DNA of 64,000 nt from Tateyamaria sp947503385. Lineage in GTDB: Bacteria; Pseudomonadota; Alphaproteobacteria; Rhodobacterales; Rhodobacteraceae. This document shows, in pieces, positions 46,101 through 53,800 of the stretch (positions are counted from its first letter, which is position 1; the number at the start of each line of letters is the position of its first letter). Location: positions 1 through 64,000 of the forward strand of contig NZ_JBNFZM010000008.1 in the NCBI RefSeq assembly GCF_051195235.1, read 5' to 3'. Made by a program: the position numbers and the translations under genes. Under the pieces are notes generated by a model that ran no database searches, was not told where the DNA came from, and saw only the letters and a program-made list of their open reading frames with translations.

Positions 46101-46942
46101 TCCGTTGGTTGAAGTGTGGCCCCGCGTGTATCCCCAACTGAAACAGGGAATAGAGACACCCAATCCAGTATCGGCAGTAGATTCAACATACTTGGGATGC
46201 CGAAGATCATGATAAAGAATGGGATTCCGAAGCGTATTGTGGTGCGGACTAGGCGGGATAAGTTCTGCTTGAACCGCGACCAAGTCCATTCCCATCCGAG
46301 TGGGCGAAGAAAACCAAAATTCGTTGTTTCACCCAGAAAACCAAGGACTGCTAGTCCCAGAAGTGCTCGGGACATAAAAAGTGCTGGGGCGTTTTGACTG
46401 AACCAGATACAAATTGCTCCGGTTCCAGCAAAAGACAAAAAAGATACCCAGGGAAGAGGTGTACCAACGCCATGTATCCGTGAAGCTGCTTTCGCCATGT
46501 GAATGGACAAGATCAAAGGCAAGATCGCGACCAGACCTGCCGGAAGAATGCCGATAATCAGCAATGGTGAGTTTGAAAGTTGCGGTGAAAACAGTTCTAA
46601 TAGATCAGCCGCAACTAGCAACAGAAACCCGATTAGTGTGGCGATTGCGATCAGCACAAAGTGATCAAGCCAAGACTTTCCGTGATCAGATCGCAGGAAG
46701 CGTCGGAAAACAAGGCGTTCGTAGTCGTCAATACATGCGTCTACAAAGGTGGTTTTGCCGATACCGCGACGCCCTGTGACGAGCACTGCCGTACGCGCAC
46801 GTGCGTCGAGCAGGATGCGTGTCAGTCTGCCGCGTTGTTTCTCCCGACCTACTAAAGTCTCATCAGAACCAGACGCGCCAACAAAGCGAAACCTACCAAA
46901 GGGAGCCGAATATGATTGGCCCCGCTTGTTCAAATTTTCCAA
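40133..46942 (-). CDS. Giant membrane-embedded P-loop NTPase of KAP-like layout
   Basis: A 2,269-codon protein, not matched to a known gene. TTG 46942 is chosen because AGAGGA lies eight bases upstream. Walker A is GRRGIGKT at 57-64. A first group of about eight hydrophobic helices follows (residues ~90-400), then others near 560-580 and 690-900. Walker B (ITFVFDELDKI, Asp1003-Glu1004) comes only after these. Membrane helices between Walker A and B and a D-x-L-D-(R/K) motif are hallmarks of KAP-family NTPases. The remaining ~1,200 residues are helical and partly TPR-like (SARHHYRHAIRINDETLFYH). KAP proteins in bacteria include PifA-type phage-exclusion factors, so a defence sensor is plausible. 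It stands alone. Confidence 0.7.
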   Translation of the reverse strand: MENLNKRGQSYSAPFGRFRFVGASGSDETLVGREKQRGRLTRILLDARARTAVLVTGRRGIGKTTFVDACIDDYERLVFRRFLRSDHGKSWLDHFVLIAIATLIGFLLLVAADLLELFSPQLSNSPLLIIGILPAGLVAILPLILSIHMAKAASRIHGVGTPLPWVSFLSFAGTGAICIWFSQNAPALFMSRALLGLAVLGFLGETTNFGFLRPLGWEWTWSRFKQNLSRLVRTTIRFGIPFFIMIFGIPSMLNLLPILDWVSLFPVSVGDTRGATLQPTDEILNNFGLAAVATGGMLVAKYARARRGFPSPESLEFAEFERKLGKLGGLILLVTVGTVLAFWFIEYVIAVQSGTDASGLIRVNWLSLGVLAALVVTFVAITQWRLFRTGFTGVRDNGHAQIWHPISEFLVFKAVILATVSTQIVYGALGLVVDPKLPDSLTDYCDIVLDSGNTMPGTAEAGGFVFSNYSDESSFKGWPTPVRAPDTPRPALEPPMCTSKILANEFFVSLQGNANKLGNPPITINFPKDADGKYLEPETLAFSLFAGPWEETAWLCFFVLIVLLAFFLDYEWINRPGVSVQDARAINPAMRRKWRPGFEFDPIAIWVAQARTVRLNKGHGGQTSSKVLESMSRTNFEALEERRREVIHLIESTTMGYAVYRSMMQSTVVRVNLGFDELNHRGVTLAMLTGLRSEYRKKFLGFRSEIAMSGWLTKLLIASLVTTYIARSLIDFPAVDAMPETHQQAFISAPLIDATDTSDDQSRTTGLTRLRVEYCEYLKWHDINGFSASSQFTSNSAAVPLAFCRAFPAIAEAILPVMFLPLLSVELETQHLSDKFIFHVLHKNNGLPEIVGKDRIERVRPELVLRDGKTDNFELENPEDPSFRLYHLILLLLVMGAINGVIRIYPIVPYSRTAARIDELINMLVAHQMHGERHGWNGGSGWLSSVFSREKYSEVRKDNLDPRMVEYQLFGILEDMQRRRLQLPFETVFSVSIPRPEITFVFDELDKITGLVGTDKPDRRQIEDIEALDAERQRAYALRGLLSDMKRVISAAPARFIFVGNRLLHDEWIADATRRTPLLTSIFDEEIYLPSLLLDTGSVTERAPPQNPLWDRTFEYLHRVHKQSERNYRRALQMRTSPFMWQTNEPLSRQAYSDTHVRVQEIRGAWRFDKKPEPEFGDVWLKLYRSVDGQQIDYPGSTNSEGEPIEDRTWRRAIITDFVRFLTLRSMGNPKKLQQQLGEFIAPAARVAPPPADMFKDRRGMIARDLEALRRVRNVFCEDDVLHFEDHDIYRIQLVGTLFRHARETFARSVVPGDDKRLLSMFYMYEFLFKFHGRGFSWGSLERIEEMAHMHRAPELRSLMHEVLDSSSERFLHKILNGMYAFRFRSDFSVEMRRLSRLFETEQAAFNFTLDESQSLKATYIALLEKSPAANIDLVTALGELYEYDQDFDSARHHYRHAIRINDETLFYHVGSRLDSTDPFATAAEARLPKQGEPLQDFHDLPILYAPGQAASEVATLAAFLGPDREIKHNFLVYAPWAVRRLRLMLKIGLTYEQVNDLEMAQLHYRDATKTSLELIDLLQKSVSSKSPTGNDMTTLKHMNVVYQAIFAEAWVSQKLPSSVDGSISIVEDALHRLRKSLPILSDPQTGYELAEEGENTAKSTETSDAVGGVTHAHLALIGSEMHNKAGDLYFFKGRSFLVFNRLKEVAEKGIGTGAEGTVLKAHYHYAVGLHEVRRFVTYRRKSSEWKFNVGTQRHQTFERGGWADFVYLSAASNLADMADAVLARTSILSLYDDFSSVEKIVGPPDEMHEAFTKATDAFFEGDDISTSDDPYSILTDKFFGTWQGNDETNYPQLVLFGEPSPSIARVVAGLNFIACGARLNERAGFLDDAASEYLMAAQYAASQLQRLRTFEAASYALGQEVTENETDDTNPSQNMSEFQTAKLDLLEMLKLTICGEGRKQHRLDTVKVLVDFAYYCCGEYGRLKKLASARQDTDYLVGGVVLESAVTTVCDLILCTNDLLKHEFDLIGPQLPIVAAIDETVNGLERFLEDWLKDSYDAACVAGREAHLSKFDAAELNYSDERMLRVRSILNYLLIRHPFPVLNQVYGLQVLIDDALLSEPNPNQKQTDPRTWTNDASRQVYDYIREINRLAEQLEAPMHVTPIEIGRSAAFWVLRETRFGNETTFASYAKQSRVDEILKVATNALRASRESYTMGRHFRNSISRMQYLFDDFNDRKLHTKHGLQMSDMELCSVLEHLINEYGKCRMQK

Positions 46943-47542
46943 AAAAATTCCTCTCTCAGCTAGCAGAAACTAGACAAACACACCTCTGGGAGGTCAAGCC
47001 GTAAGTTGGCGGAATTGGACCGGCGGGTGCTGTTCTTGACTAATCACGCCTGACTTTGATGAAGGTGACTTTCAAGAATTGGTCGAGTCAGCTGCAGAAT
47101 GCTTCCCTCAGACTACTTTAGCATGAAGTCAAATGGCCCTGCGCAACTCCGTTTAGTTGCCAACAGCGCGAGTAGAACCAGTACCTGGGGTAAGGGGGTT
47201 GATAATTCTCGGTTATCGTTACTCCGAGATCCGAGGCTGCCAAGCGGGCAGGGCGGTAGCGACACAGGGAGCCGTTATCGTCGAAGCTGCCGCTCAGTGC
47301 GTGCCGCTACGGAGCCACTCTTTGGACCGAACTGATCTTTCACTGCGGCTGCGCCAATCGCGGCTATGGATAAATTGACCTAGTCACACATGGCGGTTCT
47401 TAGACTCATCTTCGCTCAATGCGGTTGTCAATCATCGACACAGAAAATTAGGAGACTGTTTTAGTAGAGTGCAGGATGCACGACCGGTAGCTCTTTCAAC
47501 GCAGTTGCGCCCGTGAAGCGAAAGTCGCACCCTAAGGCAAGT
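46943..47542. other. Divergent intergenic region
   Basis: About 600 bases between the NTPase and the XRE regulator. No gene seen. Weak pieces of the dispersed repeat occur near 47285-47365 (CGAAGCTGCCGCTC, CACTGCGGCTGCGCC). Confidence 0.5.
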
Positions 47543-48097
47543 ATGTCGGAACACTTGATGAAACCCTTACCCTCATTTGGCCGCCGGTTGCGGCAGCAGC
47601 GGCGGGTGCTCGGATTGAAGCAGTTGATCATCGCACAAGAGTTGGGCGTTGACCAAGCGACTGTGTCTCGGTGGGAAAGTGGCAAACAGGTGCCGCAAAC
47701 AAAGGTCCAACATGCTGTGTTCGATCTGCTGGCCCAATCCAGAACAGATGACCATGCGTTACGCCGACTTGTCGAAAACTCAGGCGATTGCCTCCATCTG
47801 GTCGACGAGACCAATCATATCTGTCTGGCGTATTCGCGTAGCCGAGCACAAGACTGGTTGGTGTCGCAAAGAGCGATGCTTGGAGCGTCGCTTTGGCGGT
47901 TCTCAACGGATGAGATCCGCCACGCAGAGACCGAACTCGCGGATTCCGACTGGTGGTCTGTAAAAGAACCAAAAGCAAAGCTGTTTAGCACGTCCGAAGC
48001 TACTCATAACGCAATCCGGATCAGCGCAGGTGCTATCCTTTGGGAAAGGCTTTATCTGGCAGATGGCACGCCGGTCAGACTGGTTTCAGGCGTCTGA
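47543..48097 (+). CDS. XRE-family HTH transcriptional regulator
   Basis: A 184-codon regulator with an N-terminal helix-turn-helix (GRRLRQQRRVLGLKQLIIAQELGVDQATVSRWESGKQVP) and a C-terminal ~110-residue domain that looks PAS-like (CLHLVDETNHICLAYSRSRA) and may sense a ligand. ATG 47543 has AAGG upstream; in-frame GTG 47513 is possible. It precedes an MFS gene by 55 bases, so it probably controls that transporter. Confidence 0.85.
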   Translation: MSEHLMKPLPSFGRRLRQQRRVLGLKQLIIAQELGVDQATVSRWESGKQVPQTKVQHAVFDLLAQSRTDDHALRRLVENSGDCLHLVDETNHICLAYSRSRAQDWLVSQRAMLGASLWRFSTDEIRHAETELADSDWWSVKEPKAKLFSTSEATHNAIRISAGAILWERLYLADGTPVRLVSGV

Positions 48098-48151
48098 TCC
48101 TCACATTTTTTATGCGTGGATCAAAGATCGCGCCCCCAGTATCCGGACAGT

Positions 48152-49318
48152 ATGTTACGGACTTCATTCGGCAGTGGTCTTCTTGTGCTGGTCTTATGGC
48201 TGGCGGGCCTTGGCGCTGCGGCGCAATTTGCCAAGTTTGCCGTCCCGTTCGGCACCGTTCGTTTGCTCTATCCTGAAGCCGGAACCGAAATCGGCTGGCT
48301 CCTGACCCTTATCAGCGCTTTGGGTGCGGTTTTTGGAATGACAGCTGGCGTCCTGATCGCGCGCATCGGACTCGCGCGTGCTGTCATCACGGCCCTTGTG
48401 CTTGGTGGCGTTGTTTCCTTTTGGCAAGCGACACTGCCGGGGTTTGCGATCATGTTGGTAAGCCGCGTGATTGAAGGTGTGTCCCATCTGATGATTGTCG
48501 TCGCTGCACCAACGCTCATTGCGCAAATCACGTCAGGGCGTTTTCGCGGGATCGGTATGACTCTTTGGAGCACGTTCTTTGGTGTCTCATTTGCGGTGAT
48601 GGTCTGGATTGGATTGCCATTTGTCGGAAATCGGGGGCTCGACGGGTTACTGGTGGCGCATGGGGTGTACATGCTATCGGTGGCCCTCTTTCTGGGCTTT
48701 TTGCTTAGCAATGTCAGGCGTCCTGAAACCGCTGCCGCTGTTCAACGCGACCAAACCCCGATGATCCAGAAGCACATTGATGCCTACCGATCACCCGATG
48801 TGGCTGCGCCAGCTATTGGCTGGCTGTTCTATACCATGACTTTCGTTGCATTGCTGGCCGTGCTCCCAGAGCTGTTGCCATTATCTAGCCGCACCTTGAT
48901 TGTTGGCTTCATGCCGGTTGTCAGTATCGCGGTGTCCCTCATCATCGTATCGGCATTGCTCGCAAAAGCGACTGCGGTGGCAATTACAATCGTGGGGTTT
49001 CTCGTGTCTGGAAGTGTCGTGATGCTTTTCTTCGCAGGCCTTCCTTTGCCGCATCTTTCCATCGGCTTGTTCGCAGCGTTGGGGCTTGTCCAAGGCGCGA
49101 GTTTTGCCGCTGTGCCAGAGTTAAATGCCACTGCTGAAAGCTGCGCTTTGGCCAATGGCGCTATGGCGCAGATGGGTAATCTCGGAAACCTTATCGGAAC
49201 GCCTATCTTGCTTTCAATTCTTGGGTACGCTGGTCACGCTGCCATGTTTTTGACGGTTGTGCTTCTGTATCTTTTCGCCGTGATAGCGCATGTTGTTATG
49301 GCTCGTGCTCGGGCCTGA
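48152..49318 (+). CDS. MFS transporter
   Basis: A 388-codon protein with about twelve hydrophobic helices. The loop after the second helix reads LIARIGLARAVITALVLGG, the usual MFS A-motif place, though it is degenerate. It probably exports a drug or metabolite. ATG 48152 places the first helix (GLLVLVLWLAGLGAAAQF) normally; a GTG at 48116 would add 12 residues. Controlled most likely by the preceding XRE regulator. Confidence 0.85.
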   Translation: MLRTSFGSGLLVLVLWLAGLGAAAQFAKFAVPFGTVRLLYPEAGTEIGWLLTLISALGAVFGMTAGVLIARIGLARAVITALVLGGVVSFWQATLPGFAIMLVSRVIEGVSHLMIVVAAPTLIAQITSGRFRGIGMTLWSTFFGVSFAVMVWIGLPFVGNRGLDGLLVAHGVYMLSVALFLGFLLSNVRRPETAAAVQRDQTPMIQKHIDAYRSPDVAAPAIGWLFYTMTFVALLAVLPELLPLSSRTLIVGFMPVVSIAVSLIIVSALLAKATAVAITIVGFLVSGSVVMLFFAGLPLPHLSIGLFAALGLVQGASFAAVPELNATAESCALANGAMAQMGNLGNLIGTPILLSILGYAGHAAMFLTVVLLYLFAVIAHVVMARARA

Positions 49319-49474
49319 TTGTCAGTTTTTGCAATGACGATTTTTAGATGATGATCGAGGCCCGTCATCCGGACCGTTTGTGTGGCCCGCCGCATCGGGT
49401 AATTGGGGCTCAGCGCGGTCATATGAGACCACGCGGCCTTTTCTCTTGCCCAAACTCAAAAAGACCTTGCGGCC

Positions 49475-50275
49475 GGCCCGTTGCCGACCTTCCTGCTTTT
49501 TGAGGTTGATCATGGCGCGTCAGTCACCGTTCAAGCCTCACCGCTTTCCGCGTGACATCATCCTTTGCGCGGTGCGGTGGTATCTGCGCTACCCGCTGTC
49601 CTACCAGGACGTGGTGGATTTGCCCGCAGAGCGCGGGATCGGCATTGATTGGTCGACCGCGTATCGTTGGGTTCAGAAGTTCAGTCCGGAACTGACGAAA
49701 CGGACCGAAAAGTATCTCCGGCGGGCCAACTTCGATTGGCACGTCGATGAGACCTACATTCGTGTCGGCGGCAAACGGCGTTATCTGTGGCGTGCGATCG
49801 ATGCGAACGGTCAGATGGTCGACTTCCGCCTGACAGCCAGAGGGGATGCGAAAGCCGCCAGAGCCTTTCTGAACAAGGCAATTGAGCGTGTCAGGCTACG
49901 CAGACCGGTCACAACCGTAACGGACAAGGCCCATTCATATCGACGGGTCATCCGTGAGATCAATCATCGCTACGACCCACATTTCGACGGCATCCGGCAT
50001 ATTGACAAGAAGTGGCGGAACAATCTGATCGAGAGCGATCATGCGGCTATGAAGCGGCTGCTCGGTTATCGCCAGAGCTTCCGCTCCCTGCGAACGGCCA
50101 AAGCGACCTTGAGCGGGATCGAGACGATTAGAACAATCAAACGCGGCCACATCCATCACAAACAACTAGGCGTTCTGGGCGAAATCCAGTTCAGCAGCAA
50201 ACTCTTCGCGGCCGCATGATCCAGTGCATCAACCCACACCACCGATCAGCGCACATCAATTAATGCAACGGCCCC
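49475..50275 (+). mobile_element. Second, diverged IS6-family element
   Basis: Related to the element at 21543-22361 but clearly diverged. Its ends are less certain: GGCCCGTTGC near 49475 and GGGGCCGTTGC read inward from 50275. The left leader before the transposase is shorter than in the first copy, so that end may be eroded. The right end cuts a repC-like gene. Confidence 0.65.
49512..50219 (+). CDS. IS6-family DDE transposase
   Basis: A 235-codon transposase with Asp (WHVDETY), Asp (VTDKAHSY) and Glu (LIESDHAAMKR) at the same positions as the other copy. The ATG has GAGG upstream. Many amino acid differences from the copy at 21596-22306 show these are two separate elements of one family and not a recent duplication. 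The frame is intact. Confidence 0.93.
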   Translation: MARQSPFKPHRFPRDIILCAVRWYLRYPLSYQDVVDLPAERGIGIDWSTAYRWVQKFSPELTKRTEKYLRRANFDWHVDETYIRVGGKRRYLWRAIDANGQMVDFRLTARGDAKAARAFLNKAIERVRLRRPVTTVTDKAHSYRRVIREINHRYDPHFDGIRHIDKKWRNNLIESDHAAMKRLLGYRQSFRSLRTAKATLSGIETIRTIKRGHIHHKQLGVLGEIQFSSKLFAAA

Positions 50276-50703
50276 ATTCAAACACAGACTCTTCTGATTT
50301 TGAACTTTGCTCAGAACAGAGCAAGGCGGAGACCGATACACCCCATGATCAAGACATCGGGAAAACGGCAACGGGGCAGGGTACGCCTACGCTCCCCTTG
50401 GCGCTTGTCACCAAAGCCTGTCCCGATCTGGCGCTGTTTTAAGGAACAGAGATCGGGCAGTGGCGACATCTGGTGAATGCGGCGGACAAGGTGCGCCCAA
50501 TGATCGGGATCAGCGCGGATGCATGGCACAGGGCCTGCGCCACAATGGGGCCAGAGCAGGCGGCGACCACGGTGGCGGACATCCTGCAACGCGGCCCCGA
50601 CATCCAGAGCCCGGGCGGCTATCTGCGCGCCCTGACACGCCGTGCCGAAGCACCGGCATTTTCGCCGGGACCGATGGTTATGGCGCTGCTCAGGGCCGCG
50701 TGA
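50276..50703 (+). pseudogene. repC: C-terminal remnant of RepC replication initiator
   Basis: A RepC-type tail: NTDSSDFELCSEQ, LPLALVTKACPDL, GQWRHLVNAADKVRPMIGI, then WHRACATMGPEQAATTVADI and SPGGYLRALTRRAE...SPGPMVMALLRAA. This is the conserved end of RepC proteins from repABC plasmids. Its front is replaced by the IS6 element at 50275, and an in-frame TAA lies at 50440-50442, so it is broken in two ways. It shows that this DNA once belonged to, or integrated from, a repABC replicon. Confidence 0.8.
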
Positions 50704-50710
50704 CTGCGGC

Positions 50711-50726
50711 GTTGACAGCTGTCAAC
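50711..50726. promoter_or_regulatory. parS-like palindrome behind repC
   Basis: GTTGACAGCTGTCAAC, a perfect 16-base palindrome eight bases after the repC remnant. Palindromes of the form GTTnnCAGCTGnnAAC act as ParB-binding centromere sites of repABC plasmids in this bacterial group. No repA or repB gene is in the window, so the site may be orphaned or served from elsewhere. Confidence 0.75.
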
Positions 50727-50892
50727 TGTGCGCGACCTTGTGTCTTTCTGGCCGCAGAGCCGAAGCAATTGGCAATCGGAAAAAACCCGTTTTGCGTTTG
50801 CGCGGAAATCGGGCACGGTAGGCGGTAAATTGCTTACACGAACGCGTTATTGATTCCCGTTTAAAGTGTAAGTGCCGAGCGAGGATTTTGAA

Positions 50893-53800
50893 TTGCGATA
50901 TTTCTGTCAGTGGCGCTTGTTTGGAACAGTTCTTTTTGCAGCGGTCGCCGCCATGGTTCAGGCCGCATCAGCGCAGTCCCTTAACGCATCATTGTCGCCC
51001 ACCACCATCTCCTCGGGCGGGGTGACGTCGCTGACACTCAGCATCAACAACTCGGGCGGGCCGATCGTCAACCAACCGACAATCAGCTATTCCTTGCCGG
51101 GCAATGTCACGCTTGTCGGGACGCCGACGACAGACTGTTTTGGCGGCACGATTTCATCCAGCAGTGCCGCGCAATTTGCATTCGCCTCTGACGCGCTGCC
51201 GGGCAACAGCACCTGCACAATCAGCGCGACGCTGACATCCTCGACCCCCGGAACGGTCGTCTTTCCGGATGTTGAGCTGTTCACCGAAGGCGCGTTGACC
51301 AGCACAGACAACGTGTCGTCGCTCTCCGTTGACGGGGCGCGGGCGATTGTGACGCAGCAGTTCACACCGGCGTCCGTAACCGCGGGCGCGGCGGTAACGC
51401 TGACGTACACGTTCGATTTCAGCAATGTCTCCGACACCCAAGTGGCGGGGTTGAGCGTGACGGACACCTTGCCGGCCAATGTTGAAATCGACACGCCGGT
51501 CACGGTTGCGCAGACCTGTTCGGGTGTGGATGTGCTGGTGTCCGCAGACACCGGCGCAAACGAAATCACGGTGTCGTCGACGCAGGTCAACTTTGGCCCT
51601 GTGCCGTCGCCGGACCCAAGAATTGCGACACCGTTCACATGCGATATCACCGTGCCCCTGCGCGCCACGACGTCCGGGACCGCGATCAACACAGTCGAAA
51701 CGGCCAGTTATCAGAACGTCTTAGACTTTGGATCGTCGGTGTTCCCACAGGTCCAAACACTGGACGCAGGTGCCGCAGAGTTCACCGTGGTGGCAGCGCC
51801 CGCGGGCGCGCCGCGGCTGGCCAAGGCGTTTTCGCCAAACCCCGTAGATGGCACAGGCGCGGTCACGGCCACGTTCACAATCACCTACACCGTGCGCGAT
51901 ACCGCGCTCACCGACATCGCCTTTACCGACACGTTGCGCGACACCGGGCTGGAGGATCTGACTTTTGACCAGATCACCGGCGACAGTTGCGGATTTACCG
52001 CCAGCCAAAGCACGGCCTCCGATGTCACCTTTTCGGCGGGTTCAATCCCGGCCTCGACCAATACATGTACGCTTGAGGCGCGCTATACATACAGTGCGGG
52101 AACTGTGGCGCCGGGCCGGTTCGACTATCCGACAAACGCGCTGACCGGCACAATCAGCGGCAACCCGGTGACGGGCAACAGCACATCCGCCAGCCTTGTG
52201 ATACCCACGACGACCGCACCCACCTTTGGATTGCAGATCGTCGATGCGGCGTCGGGCGGGTCGGTTGTCACCAATGCAGCACCCGGCGACACGGTATTTG
52301 CCGAGTTCACGCTGACCAATACATCCACGCAGACGCTCAGAAACGGTTCTTTCACTTTTGATGGCAGCATGGTGCCGGGCACAGTGTCGCCGAGCCCGTC
52401 AACCGGGTTCTGTGGCGCGTCAAGCCAAGCGGCATTGGACGTCAGCTTTGCCGAAATCACGTATAGTGCGCTTGAATTGGCGGGATCGGCCTCTTGCTCC
52501 TTTGTGGTGCAGCTGAATATCGACACCAGCGCATCGGGATCGACCGTGTCGTTGCAGTCGTCAGACCTGTTGGCATTGGTGTCGGGCACAGGGTTTACCG
52601 TGAGTGGTGCCAGCGCATCCTTCACCGTGTCCGGTGCGCTTGGCCTGACGGCGACGCAGACGGTGCCCAGCGTGACGGTCGGCGCCGCAACGACACTGAC
52701 CACGACGCTGACGGCAGGGGCAGAGAACGCCACCGACCTGACGGACATCACCTTTTCCCAAGATGTGGCGAGCATTGGTTTGCTGGGCTTCGTGTCGGCG
52801 CAAAGCAACACATGCGGCGGCATGGTCAGCGATGCGGCGGGCACCTATACCTTTGCGGGTGGCACATTGGCTGCCGGCGAAAGCTGTGAGGTTGTGGTCA
52901 ACGTGACGGTGCCCAACTCGGCAACGCCGGGCGCGTCAGAGAGTATTTCGACATCCGGTATCACCGCCAATGGCGGTGGCCAGACCTTTGCCGCAGCGGT
53001 GGGCAATGTCACCGTCCTGTCGGGTCTTGATTTCGCGTTGGAGATTCTGAACGGACCAGCGCTGCCCGGCGGCACGGTGCGGGCGCGGTACACAATCGAC
53101 AACACCGGCAGCGCTGATGCGACCAACCTGCAATTCACCCACAGTATCAACAGCGGCTTTCCCGGCCTGACCTATAACGCAACACCGGTGTCCAACACCT
53201 GCGGAGGCACGCCATCCGTCTCGGGGACGACATTCCTAATCTTTGCCAGCGGAACACTGCCAGGTGGTTCGTCCTGCCAGATCGAGTTTGATTTGAATGT
53301 ACCGACATCCCTGCCGACGGGCGACACGGTGCCCACAACGACAAGCGCATTGTCGGCAACGCTTGGCGGGGCCAGCGTGACGTCACCGGCGGCAACGGGT
53401 TCGATCGAGATCGAAACGGTCGGGTTCGAGGTGGCCAAATCCTTTGGTCAGTCCAGCGTGACGGCGGGCAATACGGTGCCGATGACCATCACCTTTACAC
53501 CGTCCATCTCGGAAACGCTGTCCAATGTGTCCCTGACGGACGACCTTGATGCCTTTGTTTCGGGCGCGACGCTCGACAGTGAGGTGTCTGATAGCTGCGG
53601 CGCGGCGGCCCTGACATCCGGCGCGTCCCTGATTTCGCTGAGTGGTATCGTGTTGACCGGCGGCGCGGCCTGTTCGGTGACGGTCAATGTGGCGATCCCG
53701 TCTGGCGCGGCAGCGGGGACGTTCGAAAATACCACGAGCACCGCGGCAGCGACCCTGTTCAGCACTACAGTGACGGCTCCTGCCGCCAGCGCGTCGCTGT

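Noticed and set aside
50224..50442. Separate 72-codon gene before the repC tail
   Set aside because: It is the same reading frame as the RepC remnant, interrupted by one TAA, and its first part lies within the IS6 end.
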